Assembly (NCBI GenBank): GCA_040255405.1
Contig: JBDZUX010000003.1
Coordinates: 124,001-188,000 of the forward strand
DNA: 64,000 nt
From: 66-474 sp040255405
Lineage (GTDB): Bacteria > Pseudomonadota > Gammaproteobacteria > Xanthomonadales > Rhodanobacteraceae
Direction: 5' to 3'
The notes under the pieces were generated by a model, which saw only the letters and a list, made by a program, of their open reading frames with translations, had not been told where the DNA came from and did no database searches. The position numbers and the translations under genes were made by a program. Shown one piece after another: positions 34,125-42,423 of the stretch; position 1 is the first letter of the stretch, and each line of letters begins with the position of its first letter.

Positions 34125-34562
34125 TCACTGGCCCGCCGCATGGTACGTGCAGCCTGGCTCGGCGCTGGCGATGTCCGGAATGTTGGGGCTGTAGCAGGCG
34201 TATTGCACGCCCTTCTTGCCATCCTTGTCGGTCACGATGTTCGGCACCAGTTGCACGATGCCGTCGGTGACGCCGACCGCCGGGCTGAGATACACGTTGA
34301 TCACGCCGCCCCTGCTGACCAGGATCGAGCCGATCTCCTGGCTGCCCAACTGGTGGGGCGCAGCCACGTGCGCTTCGGCATTGCTGGACGGTGGCGTCGG
34401 ATTGGCCAGCATCGCGTTCGCCACGCCGATCTTCACGAGTGCCAGCTTCAGCGACGTCAGCGCGAGATGCAGTTCGTTCGCGTTGACGGCAGCCGCCGCG
34501 CTGCCCGAAGCAAGCGTCGCGCCGATGGCGAACGCTGCGAGCCATTTGCTGCAAATTTTCAT
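34125..34562 (-). CDS. Secreted protein with a pilin-like C-terminal region
   Basis: A 145-residue protein with a clear Sec signal (MKICSKWLAAFAIGATLASGSAAA). The C-terminal half, DGIVQLVPNIVTDKDGKKG followed by YACYSPNIPDIASAEPGC, resembles the disulfide-bonded D-region of type IV pilins. However, it lacks the pilin prepilin-peptidase cleavage site and long N-terminal helix. It may be a pilin-derived periplasmic or secreted domain. The ATG at 34562 was chosen because it starts the signal peptide. It is four bases downstream of nothing coding on its strand but only three bases before the acetyltransferase gene, so may be in that operon. Confidence 0.65.
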   Translation of the reverse strand: MKICSKWLAAFAIGATLASGSAAAAVNANELHLALTSLKLALVKIGVANAMLANPTPPSSNAEAHVAAPHQLGSQEIGSILVSRGGVINVYLSPAVGVTDGIVQLVPNIVTDKDGKKGVQYACYSPNIPDIASAEPGCTYHAAGQ

Positions 34563-34592
34563 GAGCGGACTCCCAAGAAATTCCTCTTCGCC

Positions 34593-34622
34593 ATTCCGGA
34601 CGCCGCGCAGCGGCGATCCGGA
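34593..34622. repeat. REP-like palindrome, family A
   Basis: TTCCGGA and TCCGGAA arms close an inner CGCCG/CGGCG stem. The unit sits about 30 bases upstream of the start of the secreted protein gene, thus inside its probable leader. Confidence 0.8.
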
Positions 34623-34650
34623 ACCCAGTGCGTTTGACTTCATTCAAAAG

Positions 34651-34760
34651 CAAGACGCCGGATTACTCGCCGCCTCCGCGGCTCGCCATTCGGGCCATCG
34701 GCTGCGCCGATGTTCGCTACGGCGCCCTGACTTCGCAGTCCCGCTTTCGCGGGAATGACG
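34651..34760. repeat. Family B dispersed repeat, copy 1
   Basis: About 110 bases closely resemble 42272-42385, sharing the blocks TCCGCGGCTCGCC, GGCTGCGCCGATGTTCGCT and CCCGCTTTCG followed by GGGAATGACG in the same order and spacing. The element ends in the same GGAATGACG tail as family A. It lies between two minus-strand genes. Confidence 0.75.
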
Positions 34761-34787
34761 ACATTGTCAAACTGCACATCTGCAAGC

Positions 34788-35960
34788 CTAAAACGCATTG
34801 ATGCCGGTGAGTTCGCGCCCGACCACCAATTGATGCACGGTCTGCGTGCCTTCGTAGGTCACCACCGACTCCAGGTTCAACGCGTGACGGATCGCGACGT
34901 GTTCGGTCGTGATGCCCGCGCCGCCCAGGATGTCGCGGCACTCGCGCGCAATGTCCAGCGCCATCCGCACGTTGTTCCACTTGGCCAGCGAAATCTGCGT
35001 CGGATGCAGTTGACCGGCATCCTTCAACCGGCCCAGCTGCAGCGCCAGCAGTTGCGCCGTGGTGATGCGGCGCGCGATGTCGGCGAGGCGCAACTGGATC
35101 GCCTGGTTGGCTGCGAGCGGCCTGTTGAACAACACCCGTTCCTGCGTGTAATCCAGCACTTCCTTCAGGCACGCCTGCGCCGCGCCGATCGGCCCCCAAC
35201 TGATCCCGAACCGTGCGGAATCGAGGCAGCTCAAGGGGCCGCGCAAGCCCTTGACGTTCGGCAGCATCGCACTGGCCGGCACGCGCACGTCGTCCATGAA
35301 CAACGCGCTCGTCACCGACGCGCGCAGGCTCATCTTCTTGTGGACTTCCTGCGCGGCGAAGCCTTTCGTCGAAGTCGGCACCAGGAAGCCGCGGATGCCG
35401 TCGTCGGTTTTTGCCCACACCAGCGCGATCTGCGCAAGGTTGCCGTTGGTGATCCACATCTTGGCGCCGTTGATCACCCAGTCGCCGCCGTCCTGCTTCG
35501 CGACGGTCTTCATGTTGGCCGGATCGGAGCCGCCGTGCGGTTCGGTCAACCCGAAGCAGCCGATCACATCGCCGGCCGCCATCTTCGGCAGGTATTCGCG
35601 CTTCTGTTCCTCGCTGCCGAACGCGAAGATCGGATACATCACCAGGGAGGATTGCACCGAGGCGAAGCTGCGCAACCCGGAATCGCCGCGCTCCAATTCC
35701 TGGCAGATCAGGCCATAGCTGACCTGGTTCATGCCCGCGCCGCCGTATTCATCGGGAATCGTCGCGCCCAGCAAGCCCAGCGACGCAATCTCCGGAATCA
35801 GCTCGGTCGGAAAGCGTGCCTCCTCGAAGCAGTCGCCGATGATCGGAAGCACCTTGTCGTCAACGAAACGTGCGACCGAATCCTGCACCATGCGTTCCTC
35901 GTCGGAAAGCAGCGCTCGGACGTCGTACAAATCGAGGGGGTTGAGTGGTGCGTGGGGCAT
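34788..35960 (-). CDS. gcdH: Glutaryl-CoA dehydrogenase
   Basis: Flavin acyl-CoA dehydrogenase of 390 residues that oxidises and decarboxylates glutaryl-CoA to crotonyl-CoA in lysine and tryptophan breakdown. Typical features: CFGLTEPHGGSDPANMKT, WITNGNLAQIALVWAK, RFGISWGPIGAAQACL, and the catalytic Glu370 in TYEGTQTVHQLVVGRELTG, the C-terminal signature of this subfamily. The ATG at 35960 gives exactly family length. Its product and that of the ALDH7-type enzyme at 21 kb belong to the same catabolic route. Confidence 0.94.
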   Translation of the reverse strand: MPHAPLNPLDLYDVRALLSDEERMVQDSVARFVDDKVLPIIGDCFEEARFPTELIPEIASLGLLGATIPDEYGGAGMNQVSYGLICQELERGDSGLRSFASVQSSLVMYPIFAFGSEEQKREYLPKMAAGDVIGCFGLTEPHGGSDPANMKTVAKQDGGDWVINGAKMWITNGNLAQIALVWAKTDDGIRGFLVPTSTKGFAAQEVHKKMSLRASVTSALFMDDVRVPASAMLPNVKGLRGPLSCLDSARFGISWGPIGAAQACLKEVLDYTQERVLFNRPLAANQAIQLRLADIARRITTAQLLALQLGRLKDAGQLHPTQISLAKWNNVRMALDIARECRDILGGAGITTEHVAIRHALNLESVVTYEGTQTVHQLVVGRELTGINAF

Positions 35961-36120
35961 GGGGAATCCGGCTCCGTGGGCAAGCCGGCTATTGTATCGG
36001 GATGCGCGATCGTGGGCCCATTTCCTTTGGTTGACCATCCATGCAAGATCGTTGACGCCGCAGCCTTGGTGGCCAGCCGGTTCATGGCTCGCCGGACACC
36101 CGGCGGGCGGCGCGAAGTGT

Positions 36121-36198
36121 GCAGGTTGGGCTGAACAACGCGAAGCCCAACGGTTCCCCTGCCACCCGTTGGGCTTCATCGCATCCAGCCCAACCTGC
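36121..36198. repeat. 78-bp two-arm palindrome
   Basis: Outer arms of 13 bp (36121-36133/36186-36198, GCAGGTTGGGCTG) and inner arms of 12 bp (36142-36153/36166-36177, GAAGCCCAACGG) are exact inverted repeats, giving a long hairpin. The gap 35961-36390 (430 bases) holds only this palindrome and one REP-like unit; the rest shows no gene. The GGTTGGGCT theme is a repeat type common in proteobacterial intergenic DNA. Confidence 0.85.
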
Positions 36199-36283
36199 CG
36201 CGCTTGCCAAGCCTCGGCGGACAAGCGCCGCACCCATCCCGGCTTGCATTGCAACTCGTCGCCGCGTGCGGCGCCTGCGACAC

Positions 36284-36324
36284 CGATTCCGGATTCGGGC
36301 CTGCGGCCCGCTCCGGAATGACCA
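36284..36324. repeat. REP-like palindrome, family A
   Basis: ATTCCGGA and TCCGGAAT arms enclose a CGGGC/GCCCG stem; the unit ends in the family's conserved GAC tail. It lies just downstream of the 5'-nucleotidase stop, consistent with a 3'-end mRNA element. Confidence 0.8.
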
Positions 36325-36390
36325 AAGCAGAAGATCCGGATTTGCGGTAGTCAGGCGCGTGGTTCGGAATCCGATGGCCGCAGGCCCGGG

Positions 36391-37296
36391 TCAGGGATCA
36401 CGGCTGTTGCTCACCCCGTGGGGTACGTGCCCGGTAGCGACGTGGCGGCGCGCCGACTCCACGTTGATCGGGGAATCGTCGAAGAACAGGTCGGCGCCGA
36501 AGGCCTCCAGGAATGGCCCCTTGTCGCGGCCGCCCAGGAACAGCGCCTCGTCGATGCGCACGCCCCACTGGCGCAGCGTCAGGATCACGCGTTTGTGGGC
36601 GGGCGCCGAGCGCGCGGTGACCAGCGCGGTGCGGATCGGCGAATCCTCGGGCGGAAACGCCGCCTGCAGGCGATGCAGCGCCCCGAGAAAATTGCGGAAC
36701 GGCCCGCCCGAGAGCGGCTCGTTCCAGCGTTCGGTTTCATTGCGATGAAACGCGTCGAGGCCCTGCTCCTGCGACAGCCGCTCGGATTCGTCGCCGAAGA
36801 TCACCGCGTCGCCGTCGAAGGCGATGCGCAATTGGCCCGGATGCGAGTCGCGCACCTGCGAGGGCAGGATCGTCGCCGCCGCAACGCCCGAGTTCAGCGC
36901 ACGCGCCACGTTTTCGGCATTCGCGGAAAGAAACAGATCCACCCCGAACGGCGCGATGTACTCGCTGGTCGCCTCGCCCGAGGTGAACGCCGCGCGGCTG
37001 ATCGCGAGCCCGTGGTGCTGGATGGAATTGAAGATGCGCAGCCCGGTGTCGCCGGAATTGCGCGACAGCAGCACGACTTCCACATACGGCGTGTCCGGCG
37101 CCGGGCGGTTCAACGCCAGCAGCTTTTTCACGACCGGGAAGGCGACGCCCGGCTGCAACACATCGTTCTCGTGCGCGATCTGGTACTTGCGGTAAGCCTC
37201 CAGCCCCTCGCGCTCGAACAGCTCGTGGGATTCGTTGAGGTCGAACAGCGCGCGCGATGAAATCGCGACGACCAGCTTGTCGTCGCGCGGGGGCAT
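36391..37296 (-). CDS. Cytosolic 5'-nucleotidase I-like protein
   Basis: A 301-residue protein of the 5'-nucleotidase (NT5C1, PF06189) family, haloacid-dehalogenase fold, which dephosphorylates nucleoside monophosphates. Features are VVAISSRALFDLNESH at the N terminus, the FPVVKKLL region, IAFDGDAVIFGDESE, and the acidic GGRDKGPFLEAFGADLFFDDS near the end. ATG at 37296 follows a weak GAAGAA ribosome site; GTG at 37323 is the alternative. Confidence 0.85.
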   Translation of the reverse strand: MPPRDDKLVVAISSRALFDLNESHELFEREGLEAYRKYQIAHENDVLQPGVAFPVVKKLLALNRPAPDTPYVEVVLLSRNSGDTGLRIFNSIQHHGLAISRAAFTSGEATSEYIAPFGVDLFLSANAENVARALNSGVAAATILPSQVRDSHPGQLRIAFDGDAVIFGDESERLSQEQGLDAFHRNETERWNEPLSGGPFRNFLGALHRLQAAFPPEDSPIRTALVTARSAPAHKRVILTLRQWGVRIDEALFLGGRDKGPFLEAFGADLFFDDSPINVESARRHVATGHVPHGVSNSRDP

Positions 37297-37352
37297 TTCT
37301 TCATGCGGCCCGATTGCGCTCACGCGCGCAGTGTATCGCGCCCGCGGACGCC

Positions 37353-38477
37353 CTAACCCCAGAGCGGCCGCGAAATCACCACCAGCACCCATGCCATGAA
37401 CGCGCTGATCGGCAAGGTCAGGATCCACGACCACACCATGCGTTCGACGACCGTCCAGCGCACGGCGTTGAAGCGCTTGGAGGCGCCGACGCCCATGATC
37501 GACGACGACACTACATGGGTCGTCGATACCGGCAGGCCGAAGATCGACGCCACGATGATCACCGCAGCGGAGCCGGTCTCGGCGGCGAAGCCGTTGATCG
37601 GATGCAGCTTCACCATCTTGTGGCCGAGCGTCTTGATGATGCGCCAGCCGCCGCCCGCGGTGCCGGCCGCCATCACCAGCGCGCACACGACCTTCACCCA
37701 TACCGGGATCGGAAAGTGTCCGTCGACGTCCGCTATCCGGAGGAAGTGCAGCCATGCGGGCAGGTGATCGAAATTGTGCGCAAGGGTGGCGTCGGCGAGC
37801 GCCAGCGCGATGATGCCCATGGTCTTCTGCGCGTCGTTCATGCCATGCGAAACGCCCATGGCCGCCGCCGAAACCAGCTGCGCCTTGCCGAAGAACATGT
37901 TCACGAAGGGTGTGCGCCCGAACCGGCGCAGCCAGCCCCTGCGATTGGCGAACCAGGCGAACAGTGCAATCAACGCGCCCATCACCACGATGCCGAGCAC
38001 GAACCCCGCGATGGGCGAGGCCACCATCGGCACCAGTACTTTCGGGATCAAGCCGCCCCCCTGCCACCAGCGGTTCGGGTTGGTGGCCCAGATGATCGCG
38101 CGGAAATTGCCGTCGGACGCAGCGAAGGCGGCGCCGCACAGGCCGCCGATCAGCGCGTGCGACGACGACGACGGCAAGCCCAGCCACCACGTGATCAGGT
38201 TCCAGATGATGGCGGCTGACAACGCACAGAGCAGCACCTCTCCGCCAACCTGGAGTACGCCGGCATCGATCAGGCCCGTGGCGATGGTGATCGCGACCGC
38301 CGAACCCAGCAACGCGCCGGCAAGATTGGTGGTCGCGGCCAGCAGCACGGCCTGCCCGGGCGACAACACCTTGGTCGCGACCACGGTCGCAATCGAATTG
38401 GCGGTGTCATGGAAGCCATTGATGTACGTGAACGCCAACGCGATCACGATGACGGCGATGAGGAGGCCGAGGCTCAT
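37353..38477 (-). CDS. Low-affinity inorganic phosphate transporter, Pit family
   Basis: A 374-residue PiT-family permease with the duplicated family signatures: FTYINGFHDTANSIATVVATKVL near the N terminus and GVSHGMNDAQKTMGIIALAL in the second half, plus LPSSSSHALIGG and LPVSTTHVVSSS. It imports phosphate (as a metal-phosphate complex) with protons. It follows the DUF47 gene by 22 bases on the same strand, the standard pit/PhoU-like pair. Confidence 0.93.
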   Translation of the reverse strand: MSLGLLIAVIVIALAFTYINGFHDTANSIATVVATKVLSPGQAVLLAATTNLAGALLGSAVAITIATGLIDAGVLQVGGEVLLCALSAAIIWNLITWWLGLPSSSSHALIGGLCGAAFAASDGNFRAIIWATNPNRWWQGGGLIPKVLVPMVASPIAGFVLGIVVMGALIALFAWFANRRGWLRRFGRTPFVNMFFGKAQLVSAAAMGVSHGMNDAQKTMGIIALALADATLAHNFDHLPAWLHFLRIADVDGHFPIPVWVKVVCALVMAAGTAGGGWRIIKTLGHKMVKLHPINGFAAETGSAAVIIVASIFGLPVSTTHVVSSSIMGVGASKRFNAVRWTVVERMVWSWILTLPISAFMAWVLVVISRPLWG

Positions 38478-38499
38478 CGCGGGGCCCGGAGATCGCGGC

Positions 38500-39129
38500 T
38501 CACGAGTTCTTCAACACGATCGAGTAAATGACGTTGCCCACGTCGCGGCACCGGTCGATCGCCTTTTCCAGCAACTCGAACAAGTCCTTCGCCAGCATCG
38601 CCCGGATCGGGTCATCGCTGCCCAGATATTGGGTGCGGTAAGGCTCCAGCAGCAACCGGTCGGCTTCCGATTCCACGGCCTGCAGGCGATCCTGCAGCTT
38701 GCGCATGCGGCCGATGTTCATGCCGTTGCGCAATTCACGCACCATTTCCGCCACCCCTTCGGTCGCGCTCATCAGCAGGCCCGCGCGGGACGTGAAATCG
38801 ATGCCCTCCACGCGTTTCGCCACGATCACGTAACGTTCCGCGAACTTCTCGATGGTCTTGGGGATGCGGTACAGGGCCGACGACATCGCCTCGATGTCCT
38901 CGCGATCCAGCGCGGTGACGAAGGTATTCACCAGCGCCTCGCTGATCTGGGCCGCCAGGTCCTTCTCACGCCGGCGCGCGGCACGGAACTGGTCCAGCAG
39001 CATCGGTTCGCCGTGGGCCTCCAGCAGCCCCTGCAGCGCCTTGGCGCCATCGCGGGCCGCGCCGGCACTGGATTCCAGCAAATCGTAGAAGCGGTCACCC
39101 TTGCCGAACATCGTCTGCAGCGAAAACAT
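38500..39129 (-). CDS. DUF47 PhoU-like phosphate transport regulator
   Basis: A 209-residue all-helical protein (PhoU_div/DUF47), usually encoded next to Pit and thought to regulate phosphate uptake. Sequence features: MFGKGDRFYDLLESSA, IPKTIEKFAERYVIVAKR and AKDLFELLEKAIDRCRDVGNVIYSIVLKNS at the C terminus. ATG at 39129 begins the family's conserved N-terminal block. Confidence 0.92.
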   Translation of the reverse strand: MFSLQTMFGKGDRFYDLLESSAGAARDGAKALQGLLEAHGEPMLLDQFRAARRREKDLAAQISEALVNTFVTALDREDIEAMSSALYRIPKTIEKFAERYVIVAKRVEGIDFTSRAGLLMSATEGVAEMVRELRNGMNIGRMRKLQDRLQAVESEADRLLLEPYRTQYLGSDDPIRAMLAKDLFELLEKAIDRCRDVGNVIYSIVLKNS

Positions 39130-39240
39130 GGCGTTCCATCCAGGCGCGTAATCGTGCAAATGGTACACGAGCAGCCGTTTCGGCCGAAGAAGTTCCGCGC
39201 TTGCTAGACTTGCGGGATGGACGCTCCCGCGCAGCTCAGG

Positions 39241-39524
39241 GCCTGCCAACGCCATGCCACGTGGCCGCGCCCCCGGATCGAGTCCGGGGCAGGCTTGGCC
39301 CTTTGTTCACAGGACAAGGAAGAGGGGGAAGATGCATGTCGATACATCGACGAGCGATGACGACGCCATGCGGGCAAAGGGCCCCGGCCCGAACGGTTGC
39401 TTCGCAGCGGCCGCCATCCGTGGGCGCGCACCTTGGCCATGAAACCACCATGGCGCTGCGGCGCGCACCTTGTCTGGCAACCGCTGCGAAGCAACGCGGC
39501 TCGCGCGGCATGGCGTTGGCAGGC
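39241..39524. repeat. Nested inverted-repeat region (about 284 bp)
   Basis: Perfect 18-bp terminal inverted repeats (39241-39258 and 39507-39524) enclose a branched set of smaller stems: 7 bp at 39271-39277/39283-39289, 9 bp at 39297-39305/39375-39383, 6 bp at 39338-39343/39346-39351, and 15 bp at 39396-39410/39481-39495. A 12-base direct repeat GCGCGCACCTTG occurs at 39423 and 39461. It fills the 400-base gap upstream of the CBS-domain protein gene, ending five bases before its ATG. It could be a small non-autonomous element or structured leader RNA; no coding potential is convincing. Confidence 0.75.
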
Positions 39525-39529
39525 GCTGG

Positions 39530-40885
39530 ATGCTGACCGAACTCGGCCTGGTACTGGCGCTGGCGCTGGGCAACGCATTTTTCGCGCTGGCCGAAATCGC
39601 CCTGATCGCGGCACGCAAAAGCCGCCTGCGTTACCTCGCGCGCACCAGCACGCGTGCGCAGGTCGCCCTGCGGCTGGCGCAACGTCCAGACCGGTTTTTA
39701 TCCACGGTGCAGATCGGCATCACGCTGATCACGCTGATCACCGGCGCCGCCACCGGTGCCTCGATCAGCGACGCCATCCGGGTGTGGCTCGCCCGGGCGG
39801 GCGTGCCGATGGAGCAACATGCGTCGCTGGTGATCGGGCTGGTGCTCGGTTTCATCCTCGTCACCACCATCAACATCACCGTCGGCGAGCTGGTGCCCAA
39901 GCGCGCGGCGCTGGTGGCGCCCGAGCGCATCGCGCAGATCGTGGCGTTCCCGATGCAGGTGATGTCGTGGCTGATGACGCCGTTCGTGTGGTTCCTCGAT
40001 GTCCTCACGACCGGCGTGCTGCGCCTGTTCCGGCTGCAGCGTTTCACCCGCGAGAAAGTGAGCGAAGAGGAAATCCGGCTGCTGGTCGCCGAAGGCGCCG
40101 AACAGGGCGTGCTCGATTCCGACGAGCGCAACATGGTCTACCGCGTGCTGCGGCTGGGCGACCGCAGCGTCGACAGCGTGATGACGCCGCGCCCGCGCAT
40201 CGCGTGGCTGGATGCGGCCGCGCCGCTGGCCGAAAACCTTGCCGTGATCCGCGCGACGCCCTACTCCCGCTACCCCGTCTATCGCGAAAGCGAAGACGAA
40301 GTGCTGGGCGTGCTGGAAGTCAAACGCCTGCTGCAGACCCTGGCGCAGGAGCCCGGAGCGGCCTCGTCGCACGCCGCCCGCCTCGACCTGTTCCGCAAGC
40401 TGTCCAAGCCGCTGTTCGTGCCCGCCACCACCCGCGCGCTCGACCTGCTGGACGAGTTCCGCGACGCCAAGACGCCGTTCGCGCTGGTGGTCGACGAATA
40501 CGGCGACATCGAAGGCCTGGTGACCTTGAACGACGTGCTGACCGCCGTGGTCGGGCATCCCGCCCACGGCAACGGCAAGGATGCGTCCGGCGATCCGGAC
40601 GCCGTGCGTCGCGATGACGGCAGCTGGCTGATTTCCGGTTCGCTCGCCACCGACGACCTGCGCGAACTGCTACAGCTCGACGAACTGCCCAATGAAGACG
40701 AAGGCGATTACTACACGCTGGCCGGCATGTTGATCGATCTGGTGGGACACATCCCCGTCACCGGCGAAAAAATCACCTGGCATGGACTCGAATTCGAAAT
40801 CGTCGACCGCGACGGCGCGCGCATCGACAAGGTGCTGATCACGCCGGTTGCTACTGCCGAAGAACCGGGTGAGGAAAGCGGCTGA
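39530..40885 (+). CDS. CNNM/CorC-type hemolysin family protein (YfjD/YtfL-like)
   Basis: A 451-residue membrane protein: an N-terminal DUF21/CNNM transmembrane domain (about residues 1-190, with NAFFALAEIALIAARKSRL and LVPKRAALVAPERIA), paired CBS domains (about 215-345; MTPRPRIAWLD, VVDEYGDIEGLVTLNDVL), and a C-terminal CorC_HlyC transporter-associated domain (DGSWLISGSLATDDLREL). Family members are implicated in magnesium or cobalt efflux. The ATG follows immediately after the nested inverted repeat, leaving no room for a normal leader downstream of it. Confidence 0.9.
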   Translation: MLTELGLVLALALGNAFFALAEIALIAARKSRLRYLARTSTRAQVALRLAQRPDRFLSTVQIGITLITLITGAATGASISDAIRVWLARAGVPMEQHASLVIGLVLGFILVTTINITVGELVPKRAALVAPERIAQIVAFPMQVMSWLMTPFVWFLDVLTTGVLRLFRLQRFTREKVSEEEIRLLVAEGAEQGVLDSDERNMVYRVLRLGDRSVDSVMTPRPRIAWLDAAAPLAENLAVIRATPYSRYPVYRESEDEVLGVLEVKRLLQTLAQEPGAASSHAARLDLFRKLSKPLFVPATTRALDLLDEFRDAKTPFALVVDEYGDIEGLVTLNDVLTAVVGHPAHGNGKDASGDPDAVRRDDGSWLISGSLATDDLRELLQLDELPNEDEGDYYTLAGMLIDLVGHIPVTGEKITWHGLEFEIVDRDGARIDKVLITPVATAEEPGEESG

Positions 40886-41337
40886 CGGCTTGCCGCGCTA
40901 GCAATCAATTCAACCTTCGCGACTTTCAACTGGCGCCGGCGCCGCGGGGCTTCCGGATTTCATGCAACCGGATCCGGAGTGATAAGACATGGCACCTTCC
41001 CTTGCGCGATATGCAAGGCGACGCCGAGGGAATTCCAGCATGGTGTCGATGAGGGAAGGCCTTGCCCTGCGTGGAAAATTTCCGGCTGACAGCAGGCATC
41101 GCGAAGCTGAACATGTGGCGCTACACCCCGGATACGGGGTCTGCTTGGCGTTAGGCGCCAGCAAGTAGCGCAAGGCGGAATGGGTTGTCAGTGCTCGCAC
41201 AAATCATCGCATACATAGTAAGTCCGCTGGCTACCTTGCTCGCCGTGTGGGTAGCCTACTTGGCCCTGCTCAGAGGCTCGCAGCCTCAATTACTTGCGTA
41301 GCATCAAGTTTGAAGTGCACGGCTGATCAGCTTTCCA
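40886..41337. other. 452-base intergenic region with local hairpins
   Basis: Mostly non-coding. A compact folded segment at about 41111-41171 contains GCGCTAC/GTAGCGC closing arms, an ACCCCG/CGGGGT hairpin and a CTTGGCG/CGCCAGCAAG imperfect stem. A short membrane-protein-like frame lies at 41191-41301 (listed separately). The right half is less GC-rich than the surroundings, hinting at foreign or decayed DNA. Frames on the minus strand here are not convincing. Confidence 0.45.
41191..41301 (+). CDS. Possible 36-residue membrane peptide or gene remnant
   Basis: A GTG-initiated frame encodes one hydrophobic helix (AYIVSPLATLLAVWVAYLAL) followed by LRGSQPQLLA and a stop. The helix-then-RGSQPQLL pattern resembles the N terminus of larger single-pass proteins, so this may be the decayed start of such a gene. 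No clear ribosome binding site is present. Confidence 0.3.
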   Translation: MLAQIIAYIVSPLATLLAVWVAYLALLRGSQPQLLA

Positions 41338-42114
41338 CTAGCCGTTTCCGTCGCCATCCTTCGCCAACCTCGCCATCCGCTCCGCATCCGCCAGCACGCC
41401 GTGCAGGATGCGCAGTTCCCGCGCGTCAGGCATCGCGCGATGGAACAGGCGACGCAGGCGTTGTTCGATCGTCACGGCCGAACGGCCCTTGTGGAAATCG
41501 ATTGCGTGCAGCGTCGCGAACAGGTGTTCGAAGAAGCGTTCCATCTGGTCGGCGGTCGCGGGCGCCTCGGGCAAGTCGGGCGCTGCAACCGCGCCGGCCA
41601 GCGTCGCCATCCGCAGTTCCCACGCCATCAGTTGCACCGCCTGCGCGAGGTTGAGTGACGAGAAATCCTCGACGCTCGGAATCCGCACCATCGCGTGGCA
41701 TACCGACAGTTCGTCGTTGTCCAGTCCCGATCGTTCGTTGCCGAACAGAAGCGCGACTTCGCGTCCCGCTTGCAACAGCGGCGCGATTTCCGCGACGGCC
41801 GCGCGCGGGTCGAGTTCCGGCAGGCTGACGCCGCGCCGGCGCGCGGACAGTCCGTACACGCGGGTGCATTCGGCGACGGCTTCGGGCACGCTGGCCACGG
41901 TCACGAGGTGCTGGAGCACGTCATCGGCGCCTGCCGCCATGGCTTCGACCTGCGGATCGGGGAAGCGTTGCGGCGCCACGAGGACCATGCGCCAGAAACC
42001 CATGGTGCGGATCGCGCGCGCGGCGGCGCCGATGTTGCCGGGATGCGAAGTGCGCGCCAGCACGAAGCGGATGGTTTGCGGCGCGGGCGGAATGGAGGCG
42101 GTGGATTGGTTCAT
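41338..42114 (-). CDS. trmJ: tRNA (cytidine/uridine-2'-O-)-methyltransferase TrmJ
   Basis: SPOUT-family methyltransferase of 258 residues that methylates the 2'-OH of position 32 in several tRNAs. The N-terminal RFVLARTSHPGNIGAAARAIRTMGF and the knot motifs ALLFGNERSGLDNDEL and IPSVEDFSSLNLAQAVQLMAWELR are diagnostic. It is divergent from suhB, the same arrangement as in Escherichia coli. ATG at 42114 starts just before the conserved block. Confidence 0.93.
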   Translation of the reverse strand: MNQSTASIPPAPQTIRFVLARTSHPGNIGAAARAIRTMGFWRMVLVAPQRFPDPQVEAMAAGADDVLQHLVTVASVPEAVAECTRVYGLSARRRGVSLPELDPRAAVAEIAPLLQAGREVALLFGNERSGLDNDELSVCHAMVRIPSVEDFSSLNLAQAVQLMAWELRMATLAGAVAAPDLPEAPATADQMERFFEHLFATLHAIDFHKGRSAVTIEQRLRRLFHRAMPDARELRILHGVLADAERMARLAKDGDGNG

Positions 42115-42271
42115 GTCGCGGAGAATTTTGCTCTTGATCGTCAGCCCGGAAGACTTGCGCCATCCATGGCGCTCGCGCTGCGCGCCGCCTGCGGCGTTCG
42201 CGTTTGCAGCCTGCAAACGCCGTCGCGAAGCGAGAACCGGGAGCCGGTGACTTCGGCATTATCCAACGGGA

Positions 42272-42385
42272 AGGCGCTGGGTTACCCGCCGCATCCGCGG
42301 CTCGCCCTTCGATCCGCCGGCTGCGCCGATGTTCGCTCCGGCATCCCTGCCTTCGCATTCCCGCTTTCGGGGGAATGACGCAATG
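42272..42385. repeat. Family B dispersed repeat, copy 2
   Basis: Second copy of the roughly 110-bp element found at 34651-34760. It occupies the middle of the 374-base trmJ-suhB divergent gap (42115-42488), between the trmJ start and the suhB promoter candidate. The rest of the gap shows no gene. Confidence 0.75.
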
Positions 42386-42423
42386 GGCAACGTTGAAGGT
42401 TACCGGGTCAACCGATGGCCCTG

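Noticed and set aside
41111..41175. Integron attC-like site (contains GTTAGGC)
   Set aside because: The matching RYYYAAC core and the paired L boxes are absent, and no integrase or cassette array is nearby.
40910..41200. A 96-codon minus-strand frame in the gap after the CNNM/CorC gene
   Set aside because: No domain, no ribosome binding site, and it runs through the hairpin-rich segment; coding is unlikely.
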